Notes: a model not told the origin generated them from the sequence alone. Positions 48,750-61,353 are shown, numbered from the stretch's first letter. The stretch is 64,000 bases of DNA from Lithospermum erythrorhizon (GCA_019722365.1 JADFUC010001205.1:541314-605313); one strand, 5' to 3'. Numbers and translations are program-made.

Positions 48750-49557
48750 TGTTAGTGCGTGGTTGGTCAAGTTTTTCTTTGTCTACCATTGATCGGTTGG
48801 CTTGCCTATGTCCCCGCATTGACAATGTTCAAAATGTGTTGCTACAAGTGTTAAACGTCATGTGTTTTGTCAGTTGGGGTCTTATTAGCCAAAGGGAACA
48901 CAAGATAGTAATTACCTTTTATTCAATCAATTTGCGAATGACAAGTTTTGGTGTTTTGGTATGACTCAATTTATGAAATGCAAAAGAATCAAGTTTGCAG
49001 ACTTCAGACATGGAAGTAAGTATTCTAGAAGATCTTTTCCAAAACAAGCACTAAAACCCCGCCACTTCTACTATAAACGGACGGCCTTTTGAAGATGAAT
49101 CACCGAAAAATAAGTTTTGCTACAAAGTTAATCTAATATTCATAGCCCCCATTTATCGGTGTCGATTTGCGAGCGAATGCGGTTGGGAGTTTACTTGTCT
49201 TCTAACACTATTGTACGTCAAGTATAACACCGCCGTCAGAATAACCTTCTTAAGAGTACCTTACTGCCAGTATCACGCGACGGTGCGCTGTTGATAGCTG
49301 AGAGAATAGGGGCGGATCCTATTTCATATAATAAGGTTACAGGCGTCAATTGACGCGAGCATCGCAGCTCCCTACTGTAATAATCTCATCTTTTATACGT
49401 GAAATTTTCCATTGCTGGCCTCGCATTTAAAGTTGTCGCCAGCACCGAATCAAGTTACCATTTTCGTGTGCCATTTATTTTGGTTTATCATCAAGTGAAA
49501 ATTCGTTGTCGCTAATCACGCTTATCACAACCGTACTGGAGTTGGTTCACACTTTCA
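48750..49557 (+). repeat. 3' LTR of the copia element
   Basis: 808 bp, TGTTAG to CACTTTCA, with a conserved TATAAA at 49,072-49,077. It is followed directly by the AATAT target duplication. Confidence 0.95.
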
Positions 49558-49562
49558 AATAT

Positions 49563-51590
49563 TATATTAGAATGTTATTTACGATATTAAAATCCTATCT
49601 AATTTGTTATATATCACAGGGTTTCGATGATAAAATAATTCATAATTTTATAAGAAAATAATTTATTTTATAGTAGAACGTATATAAGATATGCTTAAAT
49701 ATTGCAAATAATAAAACTGTAGTTCAGAAAGCAAAGTGAACAAGAAATAATAATAAATGAAAAGAAGAGATTGTTTAATTTTCGAGATAAATGAAAAAGA
49801 AAATGATAATTTTAAATTGATATTTCTTTAAGAATTTTAACAGTTAAGTTATCAATGTATTAATTAGTCAATGTCCCCACGATTTCTTTTTCTCGTATTT
49901 TCTATCTATTTGTTTTTAAAAATTTATATAAAAATATAGTTCTCTCCTCAATGATGCCCACTTACGCACGCATTTATCACACTACTAGTAATTATACAAA
50001 AGAAATAACGGGCACAGAGCTACCGCAACGCATATCACTTTTACTAGTATCAATTAAGTTACGAAGTTGGTTAATTTTAACAATTGAAAATCAAATTTGA
50101 CAATTTTTTATTAGGGGCTAATAAAATATTGAAACCTTACTTCAACCTAAGCCATTCCATGCTAATTCATGTCCTCGAAATTTACACATAAGAGAATCGC
50201 GATGTATCTTCAACCCACCGTTGTAATTGATTATAGCTTCCATAAACCAACTTATGTAAGCCAAGTTTCCTAAGGAGCGATCCATATTGGTGTAGGAAGA
50301 CGAATGCTACACTGGGTTACTAACTCTACTAGTTAAGCTATGTGAGCTAATAGATACTATAGCTAGGTCACTTGTTGGAACTTGAAGAGAAACCAAGCAA
50401 TACCACAACTCCTAACAAGCCCATAACCATTACTGTACTCGTCAACGCTCTCATATTCCTAGTTCCTACATATAGGTGGCTTTAAATTATGACTGAAGAT
50501 TCGGTCAATTTTCATTCTTCAGAAGTTGTTGGTGGCTATACTGTAGAACTAGTTCTTTATTCAGGATGCAGGAACTCCTGCGAATTACTTAATTAAATTC
50601 AAATGTTATACTCCATTTTATCTTGTTTCATTATCAAAGTCAGCTGAACTATATATAGTTTCCAGCAATCTCAATTTGACTAACAAGTTTAATTTAATCA
50701 ATTAAAAGATATTGATCTATATTGTATTAATTTCATAGCCATCATATATTGGCAATATTAGCTACTCACTCCTTATTTTAATTATCATTTACTTGGCAGA
50801 TTATTAGAGTTCTAGACCCTCGCCACAACATTATGTTTATTAAGTTATGAACTAAGCATAAAAAATCATATTGCACAATTGATTTCTAATTAATATCTAA
50901 GTTGGCTTTTTTTAAGTATAGATTTTTGTGTAATGGTGCCATTAAAATTGAAAAATCACAATCTTTGCCAAATAGTGCACACATACACCCATATCACCAT
51001 GCACATTTGACTAGTTTTATGTTCAATTCAAGGTCTTACTCATCAAAAGAATAAACAATGTTGATAACATGCATGCACTGATGCACCAGAGACCAGAATA
51101 ATAGTCAGTTGGTTGAATATGACAAGCTAGTGCTCAACTTTAGGTAATATATTATGAAATTATAATACTCATCAGTCATCAGCATACTGCACTAATATAT
51201 TGCTTTGCATGGTGCACAAGTGTAACATTACTTTCTAAAGTAAATTAAAATATGAGACCATACAATATGCAGAACAAGAAGGGTTCAAATACAATTTAAA
51301 GAATTAATTTAGGTTTGGTAGTGCACATAAAAAGTTAAAAGTGATTGTCAATGCAAACTCTTAGCTGCCTGAAATTTGCCGGTTCCTGCCTAACTTTTTG
51401 TGATTATAATAAAATAAATTTCTGCTAAAGAATATTATCAGGATCCTTTTCTATGAAACATCGACACTAGGTATACATATAACATAGATCACGTGAATAT
51501 ATAGGACAAATGACACAAAAAAATCTCTAACGTTTGTTAAAATTTTTTATTCAATCATCCAAGTGCTCAACTTATCGTTTTAATCACTTT
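49563..51590. other. AT-rich intergenic DNA
   Basis: No gene or repeat recognised between the copia element and the second CACTA element. Confidence 0.65.
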
Positions 51591-51604
51591 CACTATTAAA
51601 AATG
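51591..51604 (+). repeat. Left terminal repeat of CACTA element 2
   Basis: CACTATTAAAAATG, similar to CACTACGTAAAAAC at the matching end of element 1. The target duplication cannot be checked because the other end is outside the window. Confidence 0.7.
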
Positions 51605-52692
51605 TGTCTATTTAAGGCTTGGCTTAAAACCACCGACGCCATCTTTATTTAGTTGGAGTTGGTATTTTTCGTGCCCTTTAATGCATTATTATGTGGGACC
51701 ATGTGGCGCCGGGTGCTTTTTACCGTTGTACTGAAAATTAAATGAAAAACGCTAATGTCCGACACTAACCCGACACCAATTTCTACTATATAAAAAACCC
51801 CTAACTTTTTCCTCCCTCCCCTCTTTGACGCACCCCCCTAACCGACGACGCCACCCTCCTCCCCCTCCTAACCGAACGCCACCCTCCTCCCCCTCCAAAT
51901 CGACTTTTCGGCAAAAGGTAAGTCGGTTTTTTTTTCTGTTTTTTTCCGGTTTATTGTTATAATTACTTGTTGTATATTTAATTATTTATTGCTATATGTC
52001 TAATTATGATTTACTTTTGTTTAATTTGTTTAAATTTAATTTGTAAATAATTATGATTTTAATTCATTTAATTGGATTAATTATGAATTTAATTCGTTCT
52101 TTAATTTGTAAATAATTATGATTTTAATTTGTTTTTATTTCGGATTTATTCATTTTAATTTGTTTAGTTATAAGTTTAGTTCGTTTAATTCGGTTTATTC
52201 GATTAATTGCCAATTATAATTATTTTTAATTAGGTTTTATTAGTTAGATTGAATTGCGTGTTCAATTGCGGAATTGATCAATCAGGTTTAATTGATTGAA
52301 TTGCACTGGAATTCGCTTAATTGAATTATTGTTACGAATTGAATTGAAGCTTGAATTAGATTTTATTTGAATTAGATTTTGAGCTCGAATTGGGATCAAA
52401 CTAGATTTGAACGGAATCGTTTAATCGGGGAATTAATTGACTCAGGTTTAATTGATTGAATCGGGTAATTGAATCAAGCAGCTAATGAATTTGAATTGAA
52501 TTGAGTTTGAATTAGATTTGTTTTGAAATTAGATTTGAGTTTGAATTAGATCAATTGGATTGAATTGAATTGAAGTTTGAATTGAAGCCAATTAGATTTG
52601 AAGCCTCAATTGACGAATCAATTTGAATCAATTGAGTTGAATGATGTTGTTTTAATTTTAATTGAGTTTGAACTTTGAAATCGCAGGTTTTT
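51605..52692 (+). promoter_or_regulatory. Promoter side and 5' UTR/intron of the CACTA element 2 second gene
   Basis: gccgacg and ccgacac words lie at about 51,638 and 51,750-51,770. A TATATAAA box at 51,787-51,794 is followed by a pyrimidine-rich leader (ccctcctcccc). The donor-like gcaaaaggtaagtc (GT at about 51,918) and the acceptor-like atcgcag (AG at about 52,685) suggest a 5' UTR intron made of aattgaatt-type low-complexity DNA. Confidence 0.6.
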
Positions 52693-54565
52693 ATGGCTCC
52701 TCGTGGTGGTAAAAGACTGATTAAGAAGATCACATTTGTTAAACAAGCAGGAGAGGGACTTGACGCCGAAGAGTGCCGGTGGCAATATCCCGAATTCCTT
52801 GTTATGAGCCGCCCATGTGGCCTGCTCGACATACGGTTTTATCTTACCGATCCGAGGATGATATTTGTGAGTGCTATCATCAACCGCTACTTATCCGCCG
52901 GGCGACGCCCCATCCGTGAATATCGATGCCCGTCGAGAGTGGGCCAAGACGGGCCGCCACACCGGATTTAAGATGTTGATGCCACGCCGGACATAGTCCC
53001 GCAGAAAAGTGCTGGGGCCGAGTACGCCCGATAGGCCCGTGTCATCCGCCGTGGTCGTGGGGAAAGAAGGTCATTGCGACTATCATAAGTATTTTATTTA
53101 TTGAGTTTGTTTTATTAATATTTATATTTATCATTTGTATCTAATCATATTTGTTTGTTTATGTTAGGCTTATTGGTCATGGAGTTCCTAGATTCTTCCG
53201 AGGCGAAATAAAGAAGAGAGTCGAAGATTTGTGGTCATACTATTCTAATGTGGACCAGGTCGTTAAGGATAGTATATGGGAAGCTTTTTTGGTAAGTATC
53301 ATATAAAAGTTGCGTTGCTTTTTAAATGTAACTTTACTAACTTAATCTTTGTATTTATTTCGTGATCGATAAGGAAATTCTAGGAGGAAGATCGGCTACG
53401 CCAGATAAATCCGAGCCTAAGAACCGTACAAGAGTTAATTCGCTGGACAAAGTGGGTGCTAGCGACGCAAGATCATACAGATGATGTCGCTACAGTTCGG
53501 GACGCCGCGCTCAGCTGATCCATGATCTAGCTGCGCTGAGAAGTATGTCACCTACCGGTGTCGTGATTTAGTGTAGGCGCATAGCCACGCAGTCGATGTA
53601 AACCCCCATGACTCCCGTGGGCGGCCAGATGTAAGCCAGCAAAGATATTCCCCTCAGAACAAAGAGCCTTTCAAGGAAATAAAGCATTTACGGGGTAAGT
53701 TTGGATTTAATTATTATTTTTACTATTAAATTTGAATTTTTATTTTTTAGCATTATTAACTATGTATTTTAATTGTGTTTCGTGCAGAGACTGAAAGTTG
53801 CCCTTCGCCGAATATTCGTATTGTTCTTAACAAAGAAGGCGACAAGGCGACGTATCTAACCGATCGGAGACTTCTGCAACCCGAGATCGAGTCGCTTTAT
53901 GTAAGTTTCTATTCTTTATACGTTAAATTTTAATTTTTAATTATAAGTAAATTTCCATTCTTATGTTTCTATAACTTGTACGACCGCTTGTTGCGCGAGC
54001 AAAGACGGGTGACGCACTCCATTACAAGCTCGCAGAGCGCAAGCCAGATGCACGAGGCAGCCAGGCATGATTGGGAAAGGCCGGATGCTTGGAGCCGGTT
54101 ATACCTCATTTGCCGAGCCGCTGATAGATGCTGTCCATCGTATAGCCTCGCGCTCATGCGCTATGTAGGAGTTGCAGCCGCAGTTTTGACGGTGAGGCGG
54201 TAGAACAAAGCGTCCTCGAATGTATACGGCAGTGAGCAATGTGCTACCAATGGCCTCGAAGGAAGAGATGGGGCCTAAGCCCAAGCTCGGCCAACTTTAT
54301 GAACATTGCCCGTGCCTATGGAGGTGCAAACAAGTCAGGGCTAGTTTTCGTAGTCCCGCCCCATCTGCAGCGTGAGTCACGGCGACTACCGGTGTCGGTT
54401 CAAGCAGTATGTGCCGCATCGCCCCTCCGCATTACAAATTTCATCTCCGACCACAAATACTCCAAAGGAGCAACATCCTCATCCTCCCATCTCGCTATCA
54501 GCCCCACCCCCACTCGCCTCTCCACCCAAATTGATGCTACCAAGCATGGATATTTATGTTTATGA
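52693..54565 (+). pseudogene. CACTA second gene, Transposase_24-type (TnpA-like), with introns
   Basis: It starts MAPRGGKRLIKK and is open for about 93 codons. Likely exon limits follow plant splice signals: acceptor at 53,167 (tatgttag), donor GTAAGT at 53,292, acceptor near 53,373, donor GTAAGT at 53,695, acceptor at 53,787 (cgtgcag) and donor GTAAGT at 53,901. Exon 2 encodes VPRFFRGEIKKRVEDLW and DSIWEAFL, resembling the D..K..IW..F. block of Transposase_24. KNRTRVNSLDKVG in exon 3 resembles the KNR.NR block. ARAYGGANKSG lies near the C-terminus. Stops occur in several exons, so the copy seems inactive. Confidence 0.65.
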
Positions 54566-54699
54566 ATATTTTATGTTTATGTTTGATATTAGTTGTTATT
54601 GGATATTATTTATGCTTGAATATTAATTTATTGGATATTAGTTTATTGGATATTGTGTTGTATTTTGTTAATATTATTTTGTTGTATTATTACAGGTTG

Positions 54700-55760
54700 C
54701 ATTGCTTAAAACTCGTGTAGTATAAAACAATAGCCAAGTATTTTGTATTCTCGTTTTACGTACTTCAAGGCCAAATACATGTCGGTCTCGTGTCGGGAGC
54801 GCTGCGAAATTAACACAACTGCGTCGCGCTGGCGGCCGGCATTTAATTCTAACTCGCCGGTACATCGTCGGGTCATTAAGGAAAATGCATTTTTTTATTA
54901 ATATGTAAAGCCGATATAATAAAGTATTATGTACAATAATCATTGTGTATATTATTAAATATATAATATAAAAATTGTTCACATAATCATCGATTGAACT
55001 ATAACTCGACTCTTTATATATAGCTTATATCGCATTTCCAGTATTATCGCATATGAATATTTTATATTTATAATGTCTCGTAATACTCTTAACTTATAAC
55101 TAATTTTCAATAAACTATATTTATTATATATGGAATAATTAGATTAAAATAAAAAATTAATTTTATGGAGTATTGAGGGTTTGGGGGTGTCGGGTAGGTT
55201 GGGAGGCATCGGTCAAGGCTGATGCATAAAGTCAAAGTTATTAAGGTGAAAAATGTATTTTTAATTTTTAATGAATTTGTGTTGATATAATAAAGTATTA
55301 TACAAAATCATTGTATATATTATTAAATATTATAATGAAACATTTTTTCACATAATCGCTTTATTGAACTATAACTGAATTTCTTATATATAGTTTATAT
55401 CGCATCTAGTATTATCGATATTATTTGCATGAGTAATGTCTATAATACTTAACTTATAACCACTTTCAATAAACTATATTTACGTATATGGAATAATTAG
55501 ATTAAAATAAAGAATTAATTTTATGGAGTATTGGTGGTTTGGTGCCGGTTTATAGCCGTTACGCCCTCCTGCTTAATTAAAGAAACCTATCTACTTAATC
55601 AATGCCAAAGGTTTATATAAATCCAAGAAACTATTCGTAATAGCTACGTACTCCAACAAAAAAACCCTACCCCCTCCCTTCAACTCCGAATCCAAAGTGT
55701 ATGTTTTGATATTGTTATGTTCAATCATGTTCAATTTTATTCAATTATGTTCAATTATTT
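54700..55760 (+). promoter_or_regulatory. Internal spacer and TNP2 promoter side of CACTA element 2
   Basis: gtgtcgg and gccggca words (54,790-54,870, 55,185-55,215, 55,535-55,560) alternate with AT-rich units. A pyrimidine-rich block (55,660-55,690) is followed by tatgttttgatatt. The same order is found upstream of TNP2 in element 1. Confidence 0.55.
54890..55550 (+). repeat. Two diverged direct repeats of about 300 bp
   Basis: The sequence from gatataataaagtattat to ttaattttatggagtatt occurs at about 54,912-55,175 and again at about 55,275-55,533. The copies differ by substitutions and small indels. Each is followed by a G-rich gtgtcgg or gtgccgg block, so the spacer of this element has been duplicated once. 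Confidence 0.85.
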
Positions 55761-56500
55761 AATTTTTTTTAATTGCAATCATTTTATTAATTCACAATTA
55801 AATTATGATTAGATGTCATTCACAATTAAACAATTGGTTGTCAACATTCTTTTGATAATTTGGGGTTGGACATTCAATTTAATACCATGGTAATTTATTA
55901 ATTTCAAGTTCGTGACTTTATTAATTTTATGTGTATTATACTTGATTAATAATACTTCCGTATGCATTTAAAGTTAAGACGAACATCGAGCCTCGAAGTG
56001 ATCTTGTCGATTGAGAATGTTTGGATATTCTCACTTTGGGACGACCATGCCCACGCATCATTCAAGACGTTAAGAGTCGTATTCGCCGAATGGAAGTATG
56101 ATTTTCACATATCATGGCATGAGTTTGACCGATCAAATGGTGTTCAAGACGATTCGGGAACGTAGCCACAACAACGCCGCCGTGTTTGGAAGCGATACCA
56201 TTTGATGAGAGGCGTGCGGTAAAACCAATTCGCCGTGGTTCGAAAGTGAATGTCGTTGGAATGTTGTTTTCTTTAGCGTGAACTATCAGGTTTTTTAATG
56301 TCATGGAATGTTGTCGCTGAATAAAAGACGCGAAATGTCGATGGAATGTTGCTTTTAATCTCGTGTTTGAATGGATGTCAATTGCCAGAACGACCCGCCC
56401 AGCGGGGCCCCCGGTGTCGGGGACTGCCACCAACTCAGACATCGAGTCACCAACGATGGATAACAATAAAAAATGACTTCTTTACATCATAAATAAACAA
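55761..56500. other. Unassigned stretch with a GC-richer core
   Basis: The core (about 55,960-56,470) is open for 134 codons on the minus strand and 67 on the plus strand. I recognise neither product. The core is absent from the matching place in CACTA element 1, so it arrived with or beside the insertion to its right. It could be a captured gene fragment. Confidence 0.35.
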
Positions 56501-57949
56501 TATAACTCGTCAATCGGGCGAATTCAACTAATAGTACAACAACATTGAAAAATCATAATATAAATACACATCAAACAATTAGTTATACAACTCGAAATAA
56601 TAAAAATTATATACACCGTAACTTCAAGAAGGTAAAAGATGATTGCTGGAGGGCCTTCTGCCTAATTATCGCCATCTTCGCGGTACGCGCTTACTCGCCA
56701 CGTGACATCGTCATCTGCAACAATCCCAAAATGAACGCCCGCCCATAAAGAATAGGGAGTCACTAAAAGCCGGAAGTTGAAAATAAATAGCACGTAAGTT
56801 AACCTACCCTATCGCATCGAATAAGATAAATTTACTTTCACCCATTAGAGACTATACCCTAAGAGTATATTTATAGGTTACTCGCCACAAAATAAACTTT
56901 TCCTTATCGCTTTCTAACTAACACCAATAACCCACACTACGTCAACAACTTACTCATAGTACACACCTTAATTACAAAGAGGTATTTCTCTATCTATTAT
57001 CTTTCCTCAAGTATACGACTCTAATATAATATACACCTCAAACACACAATAACTTAAACATATATCTTAACCTCTCATAACTCATGCATATACAACTCAA
57101 TCACTTATCTTTAGTTCACTTTAAAGTACTACTCCCCATTTTACAATCATACTCCTCCTATGACAACTAATGTTCCTCATAAGACCTTCCAAATATATGC
57201 ATTTCTTAATATGACTGAGTAATATATCTTGAATCCAGATAACCTAAGTACAGATTTATCTTCCCAGATTTTCCATTTAGTATACGGAACTTATTTACCT
57301 CCATGGTATCAGGTCGTGGTTAGATCAGTACTTATATTCTAGCACATTTGAATCCATTTTTCCACCATATATATAAAATATCATCAACATCATCGACAGA
57401 TTAGCATAAACTTCAGTTTATAATTCGCCTCCTAATGTTCTCATTCCAAAGCGTATTCATCCTATTAGCTATACTTAAGATATATAGAACATATCTAACA
57501 AAAGACAAGAATGCCTGCAAATTGAAAATAAATACCGTGAGATCCTCCGAAGAAAAATAGTTGCCGACAAGGCCGACGCTTAAAATGAAGATAAATCATC
57601 AGCATCAAGGCTGCTAGCACAACAACAAGATTGGAATAGTCATCAGTCAAATAATATGAATAAAATACATGTATATTGTGGATTATCGGATAAAGTCATA
57701 CAACATAATTCCACACATGAAGTCTCGACATAACACATGAATATATAATGTAGGGTTCCGGCAAAGACACAATCACCCAAATGAAATCACAGACTCAACA
57801 ACTACTAAAAACTCTAGTCATCAAACCTCCTACCTCTTATATCCCCACCAAGATACCATCCTCTAATGGCGCATATACTCAATCCGTCTCACCTGCGTGG
57901 AATGGACAAATCAATAATCACTCGCACTTATACCGCAAAGATAAGGCTG

Positions 57950-58610
57950 GCCAAAAAACCGCACTTATACAGTATGCACACCGCACTGGTATTAAATAAA
58001 GTATAAGTGCACACCGCACTTATACACAAAGTATAAGGCACACCGCAGAGACTTATACACAAAGTATAAGGCACACCGCACTTATACACAAAGTATAAGG
58101 CACACCGCACGCTATACCGTAGTATAAAAATACATCAACAATGACACAAAGAAAGAATCAAAGAGAAGTCATACCGCACGCTATACCGTAGTATGTGGCC
58201 ACCGACAATGCACACAAAGAAAGTCGATCAAAGAGAATCATACCGCACGCTTATAATCAGAGTATAGTACAAACCGCAAGACACTATACCGTAGTATAGG
58301 GCCAAATTCCCCGACAACGCACACACAAAGAAATGGACAAAAGAGAATCATATCAAGACGCTTATACCGTAGTATAGTGGCCAAACCAAGACGCTATACC
58401 GTAGGTGCATGTGGCCACTCGGTAATGCAATACAAAGAAAGCTGACAAAGAGAATCATACTGCACGCTATACCGTAGGGGTATAGTAGGCCAAACCGCAC
58501 GCTATACCGTAGTATGTACAATTTCGACAACGCATTACTAAAGAAAGTTTTATCAAGTAGAATCATACCGCAGACGCTATACCGTAAGATAAAATAATAA
58601 ATGGCCACAT
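57950..58610. repeat. Tandem arrays with caccgcacttatacac and cgctataccgtagtat units
   Basis: The first part (about 57,957-58,105) has units of about 33 bp with ccgcacttatacacaaagta. The second part (58,105-58,600) has about eight copies of gctataccgta at irregular spacing of 30-110 bp, with interspersed acacaaagaaag and agagaatcata words. Units differ by many small indels. There are no near-identical repeats with unique spacers of constant length, so this is not a CRISPR. Confidence 0.85.
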
Positions 58611-58789
58611 ATCCTCGCATGAATAGTAGTCACCTAATCCCTAGTAGTCCCAACTATGTGGTCATATCCTAATACTCAAGCTCACCTCAAAATCATACAT
58701 AACTCCATCGAACACCTCTCAATAACCAACTACTTTACTTCCAACAATAGCAAAGCATACGCCTAATACATCTCACAATCAGAATCAAT

Positions 58790-58975
58790 CACAACCGCCG
58801 CTAAGGCCATAAATACCACATGAGGCCGCTACAAAGCCACATAAATACCATAAGTGCCGACAAGGCCACATGAATACCACAAGTGCCGCTGCGCCAATAA
58901 TAATACCATGCTCGGGCCGACAAAGCTTCACATAAATACCACAAGTGCCGTCAAGGCCACATAATACGTAAAATA
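58790..58975. repeat. Tandem repeat of gccacataaataccacaag units
   Basis: About six degenerate units of 28-36 bp combining gccacat, aaataccaca and agtgccg words. Part of the same repeat-rich insertion. Confidence 0.8.
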
Positions 58976-59084
58976 TAAGTCAGAGTTCAAAGACACTTAC
59001 CTCAAACCAAATTTCCTTCAACGCCGCTAATGTAGCCACATAATCATGTTAGGCTCACATAATCGCATAACCATTACATGTATA

Positions 59085-59200
59085 CCATTCCCCGTAATCA
59101 TATCACAAGACATATACACCATTCACACATAATTATATTACAAAGACCAGACACTCTTTACACATAATTATAATACAAGGACAGTACACCATTTAAAAAG
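59085..59200. repeat. Tandem repeat with cacataattatattacaa units
   Basis: Three to four degenerate units of about 37 bp, each with acaccatt-like and cataattata words. Confidence 0.7.
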
Positions 59201-60290
59201 AAGTACATATGGTAATACACGCAGATAAGTACTCACCTCTACTAGCTATCACAAAGTCCCTGACGAAGAACGCGATCGCGAACGTGCCCTTCCCTCATGT
59301 CAAGGCCTTCCAAGAACACCCGTGAAAGTGTACTGTGAACTAATACCAAGAATTGCCTAGAATAAACATTACCAACTCTCATCGGAACGATTTCTAAACT
59401 GCCTAACATGACCTGCAACTATCGAATTATAAACTCATCTGACACAACCAAATCGACGCCCGCTAAAATCTATATCCTTATCATTTTATCATTACAATTA
59501 ACTTATATGTCATTCTAGTTAATCGCCAGGTTCCTAATTAACAATCGGCAATTCCAAAAATAATCAATTATATCTCAACTCAAAATATTACTTTTTCTAA
59601 CCTAATCGCTTTTAATGAATTTTTTTTAAATCACCGATGAACATCACAATAGCTATAATAAGGTCCCAATTAAACTCCCTACACATTTAAAGTCTTATGA
59701 AAATATCACCTCAAAAAGTCAACCGAAACCTAGAAAAGTCAACTCGACCTTAACGTCCTCAAACGAAGCTCTAAATCACGAATTCATCACATATATACGC
59801 CACGTAACCCATAACCAACTAAGATTTATCATAAAATTCAATTATATAAAAGCCAACCAAAAGTCAACTATTCAAAACCCAAGAAATATCTCGAAGACTT
59901 GAAATTTCTACCTTAACTCAAGAGAATTAATGGGAGAACAATATTCTACAACCGATCTTCGAAGCTCGAAATGACAATCGAAGAGAAATGGAAAAATGAA
60001 TTTTTTGCGATGAGGCTTAATTTCGCCAAAATGAGGAAAGTTAAGACGGTTGTGGATGATGATGATGATGTGGAGGATATATGAATAGATATAAAAAAAC
60101 TGAAATCTGCCTTGCTTTATGACCTTATCGCATTTCCTAAATCTCCTACCTAACCCGATTTCCAAAGATAAAATTTTTCCATGGCAAACACTTCTAAATT
60201 ATAAATGAAATTCGCTCAAAAGTTTTACTTAAATAATATTATCATCGAAAAAGATTATATCTATTCTCAGTCCCAATCAAATAATCGAAA

Positions 60291-60314
60291 TTTTTTTTTT
60301 TTTTTTTTTTTTTT
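60291..60314. repeat. Poly-T tract of 24
   Basis: An uninterrupted T run just inside the right end of the LTR-like insertion. On the minus strand it is an A run following TGTTATG. Length is prone to sequencing error. Confidence 0.9.
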
Positions 60315-60321
60315 CATAACA

Positions 60322-60855
60322 GGTTATTACAAGGTTTAACTATTGCGTTATAATATTATTTTAAATGTTTCAATATTACGCTTTAGCGCCGCTTCGCTTA
60401 GTCTGCAATATTTAATGGGCCGCACAACGCCGGTCAGCGCCGCTTACGTTTTATTTTTTACGGACCGACCCCAAACCGACGCGAATGACTTTGCATTTTT
60501 AAATATAGATCTTATGTAGATCATAATAGAGCTAAAAAAAATACACACCCCACTTCTAAAAAAATACTTCCTAGACAAAATCCCAGTTCCTCTAAACTAT
60601 CTTTAATATTTTGACCAATTGAACCCTAAACTCATTTTATTCAGATATTTTTCACCAATTCAAATCTAAGGTTAAGGTATATTTCCTTTTGGTTGTTATT
60701 TTCTGCTAATGTTTAATTAATTGTATGTATCTGATTATTATTTTGAATGTATACAATATTTTTAATTATTTTATATAATATTTAATTGACTAGTACAATA
60801 TTTTTTATTATTATGTAAATTTAAATTTAGTTTAATTTCAATATATTTAGGGAAA
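60322..60855 (+). promoter_or_regulatory. Upstream region of the TNP2-type gene in CACTA element 2
   Basis: It contains gcgccgctt and ggaccgaccccaaaccgacgc words (60,385-60,482), then an A/T-rich leader ending tatttagggaaa just before the start codon. The last bases are the same as in element 1. It is the piece of TNP2 5' DNA lying right of the LTR-like insertion. Confidence 0.6.
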
Positions 60856-61353
60856 ATGTCTGAAGATCGTTTGACGTATAATTGCCATAGTCTGGATGGC
60901 TATGTGAATCCTGCATATCTACAAGGTTTAGTACATTTTCATGAGGTCAGAAAATCATTCTTGTCAAGCAGGATTAAAGTGGAATGAGCAAGACATAAAA
61001 AGAGGCGTAGGTAACGGCAAAGTGTATAATATTAGTCAAGTTGAGACGCATTTGATGTCCAAACGACTTTCAGGGAAAGATATTATATTTGGGGAGTACC
61101 ATGGCGAGATTATTATGTTCCTCACCATGTTTACGATGTAACAGGAACATCTTCTAATGTTGGATTTGAGGGAAACCAATATACGCATACGGCCGGAAGA
61201 CGGTTTAAACTTACTTCATCGGAGACAAAATTTGAATTGGGGGGTACTCTCTAATTTAAGAACACGCGACTGCAGACCCAAATACAAATAACGGAGTATA
61301 TTATGACTCGACGGGCCGAACCGCCCATTACTGACGGCTCGCACTAAATTTAC
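60856..61353 (+). pseudogene. CACTA TNP2-type transposase, 5' part, element 2
   Basis: It starts MSEDRLTYNCHSLDGYVNPA, close to the start of the same gene in element 1, and continues through YLQGLVHF. After frame breaks, VETHLMSKRLSG, then VYDVTGTSSNVGFEG (about 61,125-61,170) and NNGVYYDSTG (about 61,290) match N-terminal TNP2. The gene is then cut by an LTR element and resumes at about 63,350. At least two frameshifts precede the insertion, though their timing relative to it cannot be told. Confidence 0.85.

Larger units (their letters stand above)
40977..49557 (+). mobile_element. Full-length Ty1/copia LTR retrotransposon, Sirevirus (SIRE/Maximus)-like
   Basis: 8,581 bp bounded by two LTRs of about 810 bp, both starting TGTTAGTGCG and ending CACACTTTCA. 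AATAT flanks the element on both sides (40,972-40,976 and 49,558-49,562). A primer-binding site and polypurine tract are in place. Gag, protease, integrase, reverse transcriptase and RNase H follow in copia order on the plus strand, all broken. About 2.3 kb separates RNase H from the 3' LTR, where Sireviruses carry an extra envelope-like frame. Confidence 0.95.
56500..60321 (-). repeat. LTR-like insertion in CACTA element 2, rich in tandem repeats
   Basis: On the minus strand it begins TGTTATGAAAA (60,321 downward), which fits an LTR start. There follows a leader with cttctc and gagctt words, several gttgacttt words (59,690-59,870), a gaggtgagt word (about 59,240) and tandem arrays at 59.2-57.9 kb. 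The order parallels the plus-strand relic at 32.6-34.8 kb. No coding domain is present, so it could be a solo LTR of a Ty3/gypsy chromovirus-like element. The left limit is uncertain. Confidence 0.4.

Noticed and set aside
48340..48792. Plus-strand open frame of 150 codons
   Set aside because: It crosses the polypurine tract into the 3' LTR of the copia element and matches no domain. Overlapping frames of similar length suggest chance.
57950..58610. CRISPR-like appearance of repeated units
   Set aside because: Units vary in sequence and spacing, there are no uniform unique spacers or cas genes, and the context is a plant transposon.
60291..60314. Poly-T tract as the tail of a minus-strand LINE
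   Set aside because: The DNA to its right continues the CACTA TNP2 upstream region and has no LINE reverse transcriptase or endonuclease. The tract lies inside the end of an LTR-like insertion.
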